Assembly (NCBI RefSeq): GCF_946478785.1
Contig: NZ_CAMLDD010000013.1
Location: 1 to 64,000, forward strand
Direction of reading: 5' to 3'
Length of the DNA: 64,000 bases
Source: an uncultured Flavobacterium sp.
GTDB lineage: Bacteria > Bacteroidota > Bacteroidia > Flavobacteriales > Flavobacteriaceae
The translations under genes were made by a program, and so were the position numbers. The notes under the pieces are model-generated. The model saw only the letters and a list, made by a program, of their open reading frames with translations. It was not told the DNA's origin and searched no databases. Numbering within the stretch: position 1 is the first letter of the stretch; each line of letters begins with the position of its first letter. Of this stretch, positions 25,573-35,154 are shown one piece after another.

Positions 25573-25645
25573 AATGTGGCAATTAGAAAATGGGTCAGAT
25601 AATTTTCACATTGGCACATTATCGAATTTTCTCATTATCTAATTC
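25573..25645. repeat. Imperfect inverted repeat before nadK
   Basis: AATGTGGCAA (25573-25582) pairs with TTGGCACATT (25611-25620) at 9 of 10 positions, and a second CATTATCTAATT-type unit follows to 25645. Such AATTAGA/CATTATC repeats look like an interspersed family. It fills almost the whole gap between the CBS gene and nadK. Confidence 0.45.
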
Positions 25646-25651
25646 AAAAAA

Positions 25652-26539
25652 ATGAAAGTAGCAATTTACGGACAGTATTATCAAAACAGTACCGAACCCA
25701 TTATCAAGGACATTTTTGTGTTTTTTAACAACAATAATGTCGAAATGGTCATCGAAGATAACTTTCTGAAAATGCTTTATGAGAAACAATTAATAAAAAA
25801 AGAATATAAAACTTTCTCAGCTAAAACAAAGCTTGATGATAGTTTTGAAATGTTGATAAGCATTGGAGGTGACGGAACTATTTTGAGAGCTGCAACTTTA
25901 GTTCGTAATTCCGGTGTTCCAATTTTAGGAATCAATGCAGGAAGATTAGGCTTTCTTGCAACTGTACCAAAAGAAAGTATTGATGGCTTTTTACAGTTTG
26001 TAATTGACAAAAACTACACTATCTCTGAAAGGACTTTGTTAAGCCTTACCTGTGATCCTAAAAATGACGCTCTCGAAGAGGATTTGAATTTTGCAATGAA
26101 TGAAGTTACCGTCAGCCGAAAAGACACAACTTCGATGATTACCGTTGAAACTTATTTAAATAATGAATACCTGAACTCCTATTGGGCAGACGGACTTATC
26201 CTGTCGACCCCTACAGGTTCAACCGGATATTCATTGAGCTGTGGAGGACCAATATTAACGCCCGATGTAAAAAGCCTTGTAATCACTCCTATTGCACCTC
26301 ATAACTTAAACGCAAGACCATTAGTTATTCCTGATGATACTGAAATTAAACTTCGTGTTTCAGGAAGAGAGGACCAATATTTAGTGTCACTAGATTCGAG
26401 AATTGCATCTATCAAAAACGAATCGGTTTTGACGATTAAAAAAACAGGTTTTAAAATTAAGATGGTTGAAATTCCAGGCGAAACTTTCTTAAAAACGCTT
26501 AGAAAAAAACTGCTTTGGGGCGAAGACAAGAGAAATTAA
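25652..26539 (+). CDS. nadK: NAD kinase
   Basis: The cytosolic enzyme that phosphorylates NAD to NADP using ATP or polyphosphate. The 295-residue protein has the catalytic GGDGT motif (72-76), the conserved 'NEVTVSR' and the 'STPTGSTGYSLSCGGP' nucleotide-binding segment. Length is normal. It follows the CBS-domain gene on the same strand after a repeat-containing gap, and a separate promoter precedes the next gene. Confidence 0.96.
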   Translation: MKVAIYGQYYQNSTEPIIKDIFVFFNNNNVEMVIEDNFLKMLYEKQLIKKEYKTFSAKTKLDDSFEMLISIGGDGTILRAATLVRNSGVPILGINAGRLGFLATVPKESIDGFLQFVIDKNYTISERTLLSLTCDPKNDALEEDLNFAMNEVTVSRKDTTSMITVETYLNNEYLNSYWADGLILSTPTGSTGYSLSCGGPILTPDVKSLVITPIAPHNLNARPLVIPDDTEIKLRVSGREDQYLVSLDSRIASIKNESVLTIKKTGFKIKMVEIPGETFLKTLRKKLLWGEDKRN

Positions 26540-26663
26540 CTCTTTTACAAATCCCAACTATACGATATTAGTACTTTTTCTCGTTTTGCATATATCGATT
26601 CTTCATTAAATGTCTCAAAATCATATGGTAAATTTAAAAAAAGACACATTTAATCAAAGGAAC

Positions 26664-26693
26664 GTTGATTCGTATTGATAATTATTATATTTG
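26664..26693 (+). promoter_or_regulatory. Promoter of the DUF6089-uppS-bamA-ompH operon
   Basis: A GTTG -33 element (26664-26667) is followed after 18 bp by TATATTTG (26686-26693), an exact TAnnTTTG match. The first gene starts 19 bp downstream, and all genes to 32381 follow on the same strand with short gaps. Confidence 0.65.
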
Positions 26694-26711
26694 CACGCAA
26701 TTTTTAATTAA

Positions 26712-27395
26712 ATGAAGAAAATTTTTAATTTATTGTTATGCTTTTTCCCCTTTATCACACTCAATGCTCAAATAAACGAGATTGGTGTTTTTCTGGGCGG
26801 AAGCAATTTTGTTGGCGATATTGGGAGTACAACATATATTGCTCCTGAGAAATTTGCTTTTGGCATTTTGTACAAGTGGAATAAAAGTCCGCGCCACTCC
26901 TATCGCTTTTCATACACACAATCTACAATTGCAGGAAATGATACAAAATCTGAAGAATCTTCACGAAACAAAAGAGGGTTTAGTTTTGAGAACAATGTAA
27001 AAGAACTTTCTGCAGGATTAGAATTTAATTTCTTCGACTTTAACTTGCATGATTCAGACCCAAAAATTACACCTTATATATTTTCAGGTATAAGTTATTT
27101 TAAATATGACGATTTATATATAGCAAACGGAGTCACTGAAAAAAACAAAAAATCAAATTCATTTGCTATACCTATAACATTAGGATTAAAATCAAATATT
27201 AGCCGCCATTTTGTTTTAGCAGCTGAAATTGGAGCCCGATATACATTTGCCGACAATATAGATGGAAGTAATCCTAAAGATGATTCTTTTGCAAATAATC
27301 GTTTTGGAAATTTAAATAATAATGACTGGTATGTTTTTACTGGAGCAACTTTAACATATACCTTTGGACAAAAACCTTGCTATTGTGCAGAATAA
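26712..27395 (+). CDS. DUF6089-type outer-membrane beta-barrel protein
   Basis: A 227-residue protein with a signal peptide ending near 'LNAQ' (about residue 19) and alternating-strand sequence of an 8- to 10-stranded barrel: 'NEIGVFLGGSNFVGDIG', 'YRFSYTQSTIAG', 'LSAGLEFNFFDFN'. It ends in 'KPCYCAE'. This protein regularly precedes uppS and bamA in flavobacteria, from memory, which suggests an envelope-assembly role. It is the first gene after the promoter at 26664, and only one base lies between its stop codon and the uppS ATG. Confidence 0.8.
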   Translation: MKKIFNLLLCFFPFITLNAQINEIGVFLGGSNFVGDIGSTTYIAPEKFAFGILYKWNKSPRHSYRFSYTQSTIAGNDTKSEESSRNKRGFSFENNVKELSAGLEFNFFDFNLHDSDPKITPYIFSGISYFKYDDLYIANGVTEKNKKSNSFAIPITLGLKSNISRHFVLAAEIGARYTFADNIDGSNPKDDSFANNRFGNLNNNDWYVFTGATLTYTFGQKPCYCAE

Positions 27396-27396
27396 A

Positions 27397-28137
27397 ATGA
27401 ATTTATTAGAATCTATAGATAAGACAAATTTACCCAGACATCTTGCCATCATCATGGACGGAAATGGGCGTTGGGCGAAACAACAAGGTTTTCTTAGAGC
27501 TTTTGGTCATGAAAACGGAACCAAATCAGTGAAAGAAACCATTAAAACATGTGCTAAACTTGGTATTGAGCATCTAACTTTATATGCTTTTTCTACAGAG
27601 AACTGGAACAGGCCAAAATTGGAAGTACAGGCATTAATGAAAATACTTGTAAATTCATTGAGGAAAGAGCTTGTAACTTTGCAGGAAAACAACATCAGAC
27701 TTAATGCCATCGGAAATCTTGAAAAACTGCCGAAATCTGCTCAAAAAGAATTAATGGATGTTATCGAAAAGACAAAAAACAATACCCGTTTAACCCTAAC
27801 ATTAGCCTTAAGTTACGGATCCAGAGAAGAATTGGTAAATGCCGTGAGGATCATCAGTGATAAAGTTAAAAATAATATAATTTCATTAGACGCTATTGAC
27901 GATTCAATTATAAATGAGCATCTTTACACGCAAAATTTACCTGATGTAGATTTATTAATACGAACAAGTGGAGAACACAGAATAAGTAATTTCCTGCTAT
28001 GGCAGATAGCCTATGCAGAGTTATATTTTACTGATGTTCTTTGGCCCGACTTTAAAGAACAAGATTTATATGAGGCTATTATTAGTTATCAAAAAAGAGA
28101 ACGAAGATTTGGAAAAACCAGTGAACAAATTAAATAA
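27397..28137 (+). CDS. uppS: Isoprenyl transferase (undecaprenyl diphosphate synthase)
   Basis: The cis-prenyltransferase that makes undecaprenyl diphosphate, the lipid carrier for peptidoglycan and O-antigen. The 246-residue protein carries 'IIMDGNGRWAKQ' with catalytic Asp21, the 'STENWNRP' motif, and the C-terminal 'LIRTSGEHRISNFLLWQ' and 'LYFTDVLWPDF' blocks. I chose the ATG at 27397, one base after the preceding stop codon; an in-frame start at 27364 would overlap that gene. It is followed immediately by bamA. Confidence 0.95.
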   Translation: MNLLESIDKTNLPRHLAIIMDGNGRWAKQQGFLRAFGHENGTKSVKETIKTCAKLGIEHLTLYAFSTENWNRPKLEVQALMKILVNSLRKELVTLQENNIRLNAIGNLEKLPKSAQKELMDVIEKTKNNTRLTLTLALSYGSREELVNAVRIISDKVKNNIISLDAIDDSIINEHLYTQNLPDVDLLIRTSGEHRISNFLLWQIAYAELYFTDVLWPDFKEQDLYEAIISYQKRERRFGKTSEQIK

Positions 28138-28144
28138 TATTTTA

Positions 28145-30820
28145 GTGTTGCAAAAAAGAATACAAATAGTACTTACCCTACTTCTTTTGGGTAGTTTTTC
28201 TCAAATCAAAGCTCAAGAAAGAATTCCTTTTGACCAGGGAAAAAAATACATTCTTGCAAAAGTTTCTGTTGTTGGTAAAATAAGCTTCAATGAACAAACC
28301 GTTGTAACGTTTTCAGGCTTGCAAAAAGGACAGGAAATTACTGTTCCGGGTGAAGAAATTAGTAGTGCAATCAAAAAGTTAGGGAAACTTGGCCTATTTG
28401 ATGAAATTGCCTTTTACGTAAATAAGGTAGAAAATGACAGCATCTATTTAGACTTAAATATAGTAGAACTCCCAAAGCTAAACGAAGTAAAATTTGTTGG
28501 TATTAAAAAGAGTAAAGTTGAAGGATTAATAAAAGACAATAATCTGACAAAAAGCAAGATTGTAAACGAAAATCTAATTACAACGACAAAAAATTACATA
28601 GAAAACAAATACAAAAAAGAAGGTTTTTACAATACAAAAGTTACGATCACAACCACTCCTGATACTACTGCAGGAAACAATGTAAACATGCTTGTGCGTA
28701 TTGATAAAGGCGACAAAGTAAAAATCAGCAGTATTGATTTCACAGGCAATAAACAGCTTACAGACATCCAGCTGAGAAGAGCCATGAAAGATACAAAACA
28801 AAAAAACTTTTTTCGTGTCCTGAAAGCTTCAAAATTTATTCCTGAAAAATATAAAACCGACTTAGAAAAAGTTATTGCGTCTTATAAAGAAAAAGGATAT
28901 CGCGATGCCCGTATTATATATGACTCTGTCACCTATAATAAGGAGAAAAACATGCTTGCCATTAAAATTGATCTGGAAGAAGGAAATAAATATTATTTCG
29001 GAAATATTAAATTTTTAGGAAATACAGTTTACTCTGATCAGCAGCTTAATCGCTATTTAGGAATCAAAAAGGGAGAAACCTACAATGGTGTTCTGCTTGA
29101 AAAAAGAATTGCAGACAAAACAAAACCAGACGGAGAGGATATTACCAACTTATATCAAAACAACGGATATTTATTTTCGAATATCAATGCTGTGGAGGTA
29201 AAAACGGCAAATGACACTATCGATTTTGAAATTAGAATTACAGAAGGACCAATTGCTTATTTCAACAAAATATCAGTAGTAGGAAATGACAAAACAAACG
29301 ACCACGTTATTTACCGTGAACTAAGAACTAAACCAGGCGAAAAGTACAGCAAGGAATTATTAGTAAGAACTATACGCGAGATTGGACAATTAGGATTTTT
29401 CGATCCTGAATCGATAGATCCTAAATTTAAAAATGTAGATGCAGCAGCCGGAACTGTTGATATCGAATACAACTTAGTTGAAAAAGGATCCAGCCAGATA
29501 GAATTACAAGGAGGATATGGTGGCGGAGGCTTCATAGGAACCTTAGGATTATCATTTAATAATTTTTCTGCAAGGAATATGTTTAAAAAGGATTCCTATA
29601 AACCATTACCTATGGGAGATGGTCAAAAAGTATCTCTTCGTTTACAAGGAAGTACTTTTTTCCAGACGTATAGTGTATCATTCTCAGAGCCTTGGTTTGG
29701 AGGAAAAAAACCGGTTCAGTTTAGTACATCTATTTCCTACAGTAAGCAATTCAATTACAGTTACGGCCGAAATGTAAATAAAGATCAGAGTTTTAATATT
29801 TTCACTGTACAAGTTGGGCTTGCAAAAAGACTGACTGTTCCGGATGATTATTTCGTATTATCTCAATCTGTAAGTTATCAGCATTATGATCTGAATAATT
29901 ATTTCACGGGATTATTTACTTTTGGAAATGGAGCTTCAAGAAATTTAGCCTATACTATTGGTCTTACAAGAAGTAACAAAGGACTTAATCCAATATTCCC
30001 AACATATGGTTCAGAATTTAGTGTTTCTGCAAAAGTAACACCTCCATATTCTTTGTTTAACGGTATTAATTATGGAGATTTAGGAAATCAAGAAGAATAC
30101 AAAATCAGGTATTCAGGAGAAAACACTACAGGAGCTAATGGACAGCCTTTATCAACAGGTGATTATGTAAATGTAGTTGGGACAGACACATCAGGCAGAC
30201 CAATTTATAACAGTACCGGAACTGATTTTACAAGTGCTGACACTGATAATGCAAAAGTCGATCAGCAAAAATACAACTGGCTGGAATACTACAAAGTTAA
30301 ATTTAGAGCAGATTGGTATAATAAAGTATATGGTAAATTAGTTTTAAGAACATTAACCGAGTTTGGTTTCATGGGTGCTTATAATCAGAACAGAGGTGTT
30401 GTACCGTTTGAACGTTTCTATTTAGGTGGAGATGGTATGGCCAACTATTCAATGGACGGTAGGGAAACAATTGGGTTAAGAGGATATGAAAACAACTCTT
30501 TAACTCCTGTTAATAATTTGAACCAACAGGTTGGAGCAACGATTTATAACAAATTCTCAATGGAATTACGTTATCCAATTACATTAAAGCCATCAGCATC
30601 TATTTATGCCCTGACGTTTTTAGAAGCAGGTTCATCTTATGATGGGTTTAAAAACTATAACCCTTTTGATTTATATCGCTCTGCTGGTTTTGGTTTACGT
30701 GTATTTATGCCTGCATTTGGGTTACTGGGTATTGATTTTGGTTATGGTTTTGATCCTCAGCCAGGAGAATCTAAAGCACATGGACAGGAAATTCATTTTA
30801 TTATTGGACAACAATTTTAA
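28145..30820 (+). CDS. bamA: Outer membrane protein assembly factor BamA
   Basis: The Omp85 insertase of the outer membrane. About 891 residues: signal peptide 'VLTLLLLGSFSQIKAQ', five POTRA domains (to about 440), then a 16-stranded barrel with a 'LRGYENNSL' version of the conserved lid-loop RGY/F motif and a terminal Phe ('IIGQQF'). The start is uncertain. No ATG precedes the signal peptide except ones inside uppS (28070, 28013). The GTG at 28145, or the TTG right after it, gives a normal signal peptide and a 7-bp gap to uppS, so I chose the GTG. Skp-like chaperone genes follow. Confidence 0.93.
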   Translation: MLQKRIQIVLTLLLLGSFSQIKAQERIPFDQGKKYILAKVSVVGKISFNEQTVVTFSGLQKGQEITVPGEEISSAIKKLGKLGLFDEIAFYVNKVENDSIYLDLNIVELPKLNEVKFVGIKKSKVEGLIKDNNLTKSKIVNENLITTTKNYIENKYKKEGFYNTKVTITTTPDTTAGNNVNMLVRIDKGDKVKISSIDFTGNKQLTDIQLRRAMKDTKQKNFFRVLKASKFIPEKYKTDLEKVIASYKEKGYRDARIIYDSVTYNKEKNMLAIKIDLEEGNKYYFGNIKFLGNTVYSDQQLNRYLGIKKGETYNGVLLEKRIADKTKPDGEDITNLYQNNGYLFSNINAVEVKTANDTIDFEIRITEGPIAYFNKISVVGNDKTNDHVIYRELRTKPGEKYSKELLVRTIREIGQLGFFDPESIDPKFKNVDAAAGTVDIEYNLVEKGSSQIELQGGYGGGGFIGTLGLSFNNFSARNMFKKDSYKPLPMGDGQKVSLRLQGSTFFQTYSVSFSEPWFGGKKPVQFSTSISYSKQFNYSYGRNVNKDQSFNIFTVQVGLAKRLTVPDDYFVLSQSVSYQHYDLNNYFTGLFTFGNGASRNLAYTIGLTRSNKGLNPIFPTYGSEFSVSAKVTPPYSLFNGINYGDLGNQEEYKIRYSGENTTGANGQPLSTGDYVNVVGTDTSGRPIYNSTGTDFTSADTDNAKVDQQKYNWLEYYKVKFRADWYNKVYGKLVLRTLTEFGFMGAYNQNRGVVPFERFYLGGDGMANYSMDGRETIGLRGYENNSLTPVNNLNQQVGATIYNKFSMELRYPITLKPSASIYALTFLEAGSSYDGFKNYNPFDLYRSAGFGLRVFMPAFGLLGIDFGYGFDPQPGESKAHGQEIHFIIGQQF

Positions 30821-30863
30821 AAAAATGAAATTTGGTTAAAAATTTTGAAATAAAGTTTAATGT

Positions 30864-31862
30864 ATGAGAAAACAATTTTTATTTATATTTTTAGCCTTGA
30901 TTGTAGCAAATACAAATGAGGCACAGACAAGATCGACCAGGATTGGATACATCGACATGGAATATATTTTAGAAAATGTTTCTGATTACAAAGAAGCTAA
31001 ATCTCAATTAGACCTAAAAGCGACTAAATGGAAGCAGGAAATTGAAACCAAAAAATTAGAAATAAATAAATTAAAGGAAAACCTTAAAACAGAGAAAGCC
31101 TTACTGACAAAAGAACTTATTGAGGAAAGGGAAACCGAAATTAAATTTCTGGAAAATGAAATGCTGGAATACCAGCAAAAGCAATTTGGAGTTGACGGAA
31201 ATCTAATGCATCAAAAAGCAGCCTTGGCAAAACCAATACAAGATCAGGTTTTTACTGCTGTTCAGGATATTGCAGAAGCTAAAAAATATGATTTTATTTT
31301 TGATAAATCATCAGATTTGACCATGCTTTTTTCAGCAAAAAGATTTGACATAAGTGATCAGGTTATCCGTATTTTAAACAGAACAGAAAAGAGGGAACAA
31401 CTTACCAAAAAGCAATTAAAAGAGCAAGAAGCAAAAGAGAATATTGAAAATGAGATGGATGAAAATCCGGCAATGGCAGAAAGACAGAAAGCCTTGGATG
31501 CCAGAAAAGCAGCAAGAGAAAAATTAGTTGCAGACAGAAAACTGGAGCAGGAAGCCAAAAGAAAAGAATACGAAGATAAAAGAAACGCTATAGCTGCTGA
31601 AAAAGCTGCCAAAAAAAATGGCACGGTTTCTGAAACTGGTAAAACAACAGAGGCAACGGAAACTAATCCAACTGCCCAACCAGCAACAGTTCCAACAACA
31701 ACAGCTGAGCCGGCTGTTAATAAGGCAGAAGAGAGACAAAAACTTTACGAACAGCGTAAAAAAGAATTAGAAGAAAAAAAGAAGAAAATTTTAGAAGAAA
31801 GAGAAGCGGCCAAAAAAGCTAAAGAAGCCGAAACACAGAAAACAAATACGACCAATAATTAA
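30864..31862 (+). CDS. OmpH/Skp family chaperone with long coiled-coil tail
   Basis: A periplasmic chaperone for outer-membrane proteins. The 332-residue protein has a signal peptide ('NTNEAQ', about 20), a normal Skp core (about 25-175, 'RIGYIDMEYILENVSDYKEA', long helical arms) and then about 150 extra residues. The extra part is very rich in Lys, Glu and Ala, with a Thr/Pro-rich break near 255-285. Typical family members stop at about 160-180 residues. It lies between bamA and a second, normal-length Skp gene, so the three act together on barrel assembly. Confidence 0.88.
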   Translation: MRKQFLFIFLALIVANTNEAQTRSTRIGYIDMEYILENVSDYKEAKSQLDLKATKWKQEIETKKLEINKLKENLKTEKALLTKELIEERETEIKFLENEMLEYQQKQFGVDGNLMHQKAALAKPIQDQVFTAVQDIAEAKKYDFIFDKSSDLTMLFSAKRFDISDQVIRILNRTEKREQLTKKQLKEQEAKENIENEMDENPAMAERQKALDARKAAREKLVADRKLEQEAKRKEYEDKRNAIAAEKAAKKNGTVSETGKTTEATETNPTAQPATVPTTTAEPAVNKAEERQKLYEQRKKELEEKKKKILEEREAAKKAKEAETQKTNTTNN

Positions 31863-31877
31863 TTAATATTTTTTAAA

Positions 31878-32381
31878 ATGATGAAACAAATCAAAACTTT
31901 ACTAATTGCTGCAGTGCTTATTTTAACTGCAAACAATACAATGAATGCGCAGGCTAAAACAGCTCATGTTGATGTTAGCGAGATTATGTCGAAGATGCCA
32001 GCCATGCTTGATGCTCAAACTCAATTACAAAAATTAAGTGGTACATATGATGCTGAATACAAAAAAATGATTGATGAGTATCAAACAAAAATCAAAAAGT
32101 ACGAAGCAGAAGCTGCTACTGCTACAGAAGCTGTAAACACAGAACGTTCTAAAGAAGTTCAGGACATGCAAAAAAGAATTGGTGATTACAGAGACAATGC
32201 GCAAAAAGAATTACAACAAAAAGAAACTGACATCGTAAAACCTCTAATGGAAAAAGTAAGAGCTTCTATTCAAAAAGTTGGAAAAGCTAAAGGATACCAA
32301 TACGTATTAGACGGTTCAACTCTTTTATTAGCTGATGGTCCAAACATTACTGCTGATGTTAAAAAAGATCTAGGATTCTAA
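31878..32381 (+). CDS. OmpH/Skp family chaperone (standard length)
   Basis: A 167-residue periplasmic Skp-like chaperone. The signal peptide ends near 'NAQAK', followed by 'TAHVDVSEIMSKMPAMLDAQ', two long helical arms rich in Lys/Glu/Gln, and a C-terminal 'YQYVLDGSTLLLADGPNIT' strand pair. It is 15 bp downstream of the long Skp paralogue and is the last gene of the bamA operon before a strong terminator. Confidence 0.9.
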   Translation: MMKQIKTLLIAAVLILTANNTMNAQAKTAHVDVSEIMSKMPAMLDAQTQLQKLSGTYDAEYKKMIDEYQTKIKKYEAEAATATEAVNTERSKEVQDMQKRIGDYRDNAQKELQQKETDIVKPLMEKVRASIQKVGKAKGYQYVLDGSTLLLADGPNITADVKKDLGF

Positions 32382-32401
32382 GAAACAAATTTCTTATTAC
32401 A

Positions 32402-32437
32402 AAAAAAATGGCTCAACTTAAATTGAGCCATTTTTTT
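32402..32437. terminator. Bidirectional terminator after the bamA operon
   Basis: A perfect 15-bp stem (32402-32416 with 32423-32437) has A7 on the left and T7 on the right and separates convergent genes (Skp on plus, TonB receptor on minus). Confidence 0.88.
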
Positions 32438-32441
32438 GTTT

Positions 32442-34622
32442 TTATAGTTTTATTTTCACACCCCCATTAATGGTAAACCCTTCAGTATGTGTCCAGATAT
32501 CATCAAAAGTTGGTTTATTATGTGGACCATTCACAACTCTTTTATAATTACTTTGTCTTGTATCTGTAAAGTTTTCAAAATTGATAAAAAAGGAAAAATT
32601 ATTCCATAAAGTCTTTTCTACCATGAAACCAAATTCCCAATAAGCTGGTGTTTTTGTACCACTGTATAAAAATTGCTCATCTGTAAAATAACCTTCCAAA
32701 CCCATTTTAATATTGTTCTCCTTTTCATAAATCAAAGCCAGATTTACTTTGTTTTTTGGTAGTAAAGGCATAAATTGATTTCCTGTCAAGTACTTAGCTT
32801 TTGCATCTGTAAAAGTATATCCTGCAAAAAGTTTAATATCTTCTTTATAAATAAACCTAATATTAGTTTCAAAACCTTTGCTTAAAACAGGATCTGATGC
32901 GTTTACAAAAAATGAATAATCTCCATCTCTTTTCAAAACCAATGGTTTATTGATTTCTGTTATAAAAAACATTTGATTAACAGAAAATTTCAAATCAGAC
33001 AAAATATTTGCTTTATAATTTATATCTGCTGTTCCTCCAATACTTTTTTCGGCAGCCACATTCTCTAAAGCCATTACGTTTTGATATTGAATAGATTCTG
33101 TCTGTTCCGTAAAAACAGTAGGCACCTTATAGCCTAATCCAGCTCCAGCCCTACTGCTCCATTGTGAATTTATTTTAAACAATGCAGAAACTTTTGGCAA
33201 GAAGAAACTTTGGTTTTTAGAAAAAATACTATTAGAATACGACACATTATCGAATCGCAAACCATTTTCTAATTTCAGAGTTTCTGACACATCCCAGGTA
33301 TGCTGAAGATATAAACCTGTAGTAAAAGATTTGGCATCTAAAATACCCGCATTTCTTTGTTCAAAATTATCATAAACCAAATTTGCTCCGGTAATAAGTG
33401 TATATGTTTCTTTACTGATAACATAAGACAGATCTGTAAAAGCGTTCACATTTATACCTGAAAACTCATAATCCGGAATATTGATTGTTCTGTCAAAAAA
33501 ACTAAGACTTTGTTTCAGTTTAAAACTATTCTGATTTTCAAATTTCTTATCCAATTCAAAAGTTGTTGTATTTCGAATGGTTTTATTTTTTTCAAAATAG
33601 ACGTGATAAGCATTAGCATTTCCCGCAATGACCTGCATATCTCCGCCTTCCATATCAGTTTTGGTGAAACTATTACCAACCATAAAACTCAGGCTTTCTG
33701 AAGGATAATAAAACAAACGCGGATTTATGGTGAAATTATGAGATTTGGGAGTTTCAGAAAAATCGTCATCATCTACATCAAAAGCTTTTTGAAAATTAAC
33801 CAAACCTAATATCGAATACCCAAATTTGCCTTTTCGTTTTGAGGCATAAGCACCAATATTAGTCTGATTGATATTCGACTGGTTTAGAATAAAATTGTAT
33901 TCTCCTTTTTCCTTCGGTGTTTTCGAAATAAAATTGATGACTCCGGCGATTGCTCCTCCTCCATATAATGTTGAAGATGGTCCTTTTATAACTTCAACCT
34001 GCTGTAAATCCAAAGGTGGAATTTCAAGAATACTCAAACCACTTGCAAAATTTCCAAAATTAGCATAACCATCTTTCAATAACTGTGTATAACGTCCGTC
34101 AAGACCCTGAACGCGAATACTTGCATTACCACTTGTGGCAGATGTTTGCTGTACCTGCAAACCCGTACTTTCATGCAGAACCATACTCACATTGGCAGGT
34201 TTCATATTTGCTTTTTCATCGAGTTCCTCGGCATCGATAGATTCGATTCGCGTTGGTGTATTTCTGATTGTTCTGCTGGTTCTGGTTGACTGAACAATTA
34301 CCTCATCCAATTCTTCTTCCTCACTTGTGGTTAATTGAATGTTTAAGGTTTCACCATTCTGTTTTGGAAAAATTACATTTAAAGCAAACTCTTCATAACC
34401 CAAAAGAACAAAATTAATTTTTTGCTCTCCATTTTCAATAGAATTTAATTCCAAAAAGCCATTTTTGTCGGTTATTCCAGAAATGGTGGTGTTTTGAATC
34501 CTAACAGAAACACCTGTTAATTCTGTCTGGGTTTCGTTATCTTTTACGATGAATTTTAAAGTGTTTTGGCTATAGGCAAACGAACACATGAGCATAGCCA
34601 AAATAATTGTATATTTTGTCAT
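32442..34622 (-). CDS. TonB-dependent receptor (metal/cofactor type candidate)
   Basis: A 726-residue outer-membrane receptor. The signal peptide ends at 'FAYSQ', followed by a carboxypeptidase-regulatory-like domain (about 22-105), a plug with 'DEVIVQSTRTSRTIRNTPTR' and 'EVIKGPSSTLYGGGAIAGVI', and a barrel that ends 'INGGVKIKL'. The plug is of the BtuB/FepA-like class rather than SusC. The gene just upstream encodes a small Cys/His-rich secreted protein, which hints at metal uptake or efflux; that is inference. A short CCGAAG/CTTCGG stem lies between the two genes at 34653-34669. Confidence 0.88.
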   Translation of the reverse strand: MTKYTIILAMLMCSFAYSQNTLKFIVKDNETQTELTGVSVRIQNTTISGITDKNGFLELNSIENGEQKINFVLLGYEEFALNVIFPKQNGETLNIQLTTSEEEELDEVIVQSTRTSRTIRNTPTRIESIDAEELDEKANMKPANVSMVLHESTGLQVQQTSATSGNASIRVQGLDGRYTQLLKDGYANFGNFASGLSILEIPPLDLQQVEVIKGPSSTLYGGGAIAGVINFISKTPKEKGEYNFILNQSNINQTNIGAYASKRKGKFGYSILGLVNFQKAFDVDDDDFSETPKSHNFTINPRLFYYPSESLSFMVGNSFTKTDMEGGDMQVIAGNANAYHVYFEKNKTIRNTTTFELDKKFENQNSFKLKQSLSFFDRTINIPDYEFSGINVNAFTDLSYVISKETYTLITGANLVYDNFEQRNAGILDAKSFTTGLYLQHTWDVSETLKLENGLRFDNVSYSNSIFSKNQSFFLPKVSALFKINSQWSSRAGAGLGYKVPTVFTEQTESIQYQNVMALENVAAEKSIGGTADINYKANILSDLKFSVNQMFFITEINKPLVLKRDGDYSFFVNASDPVLSKGFETNIRFIYKEDIKLFAGYTFTDAKAKYLTGNQFMPLLPKNKVNLALIYEKENNIKMGLEGYFTDEQFLYSGTKTPAYWEFGFMVEKTLWNNFSFFINFENFTDTRQSNYKRVVNGPHNKPTFDDIWTHTEGFTINGGVKIKL

Positions 34623-34687
34623 TTGATATTAAATTAAATAAATAGTAATTACCCGAAGAAAAACTTCGGAAAAAAATCAATAGCTAT

Positions 34688-35020
34688 TTAACTTAATTTT
34701 GGCGGCTGCCAGATTCCTAAATAAATTATTTTGTAATTATTAAAGACATAAAGAATAGATTGCTTTTTAGTATAAGCAAAACTTGATTTTTTTTCTTCTT
34801 TAGAAATGTGGCTTTGAAATTGAAAACCATTAACTCCGCAACATGCGCAAGAGCAAAAAGGAGCGCATTGATCGTTTTTTTGGGTATCTGATTTTTTATC
34901 CTGAGAATGATTCTTATGAAGTTCTGTTTTTGCAAAATCTGTACATTCATCTATATCATTACAGGGAAGCAATGACAATGAAAGAAGATAAATTGAAAAT
35001 ATAAACCAGATAAATTTCAT
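34688..35020 (-). CDS. Small Cys/His-rich secreted protein, DUF6660-like
   Basis: A 110-residue protein with a hydrophobic N-terminus (about 1-18) and then a metal-ligand-rich section: an early Cys pair ('PCNDIDEC'), His residues near 33-35, and a 'CAPFCSCACCG' cluster with five Cys in 11 residues. From memory it fits the DUF6660-type family found next to TonB receptors. I start it at the ATG 35020 because the N-terminal hydrophobic segment begins there; upstream in-frame ATGs add a non-signal stretch. It probably binds a soft metal such as copper, which is inference. Confidence 0.65.
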   Translation of the reverse strand: MKFIWFIFSIYLLSLSLLPCNDIDECTDFAKTELHKNHSQDKKSDTQKNDQCAPFCSCACCGVNGFQFQSHISKEEKKSSFAYTKKQSILYVFNNYKIIYLGIWQPPKLS

Positions 35021-35154
35021 GTTGTAAATATAAAAAAATTCAGGATTCATTTTACAGAAAAGTGGCTCATATTGTATTAAAATTTCTAATTTATTTAACT
35101 TAAAATACAATAAAAAGTACGAATTTAGATTCTGAAAAAATGTAATTTTGTTTT

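Noticed and set aside
34653..34669. CCGAAG/CTTCGG stem as terminator between the Cys-rich gene and the TonB receptor
   Set aside because: Only 6 bp and no T-run on the transcribed (minus) side, so it is unlikely to stop transcription; the genes may be co-transcribed.
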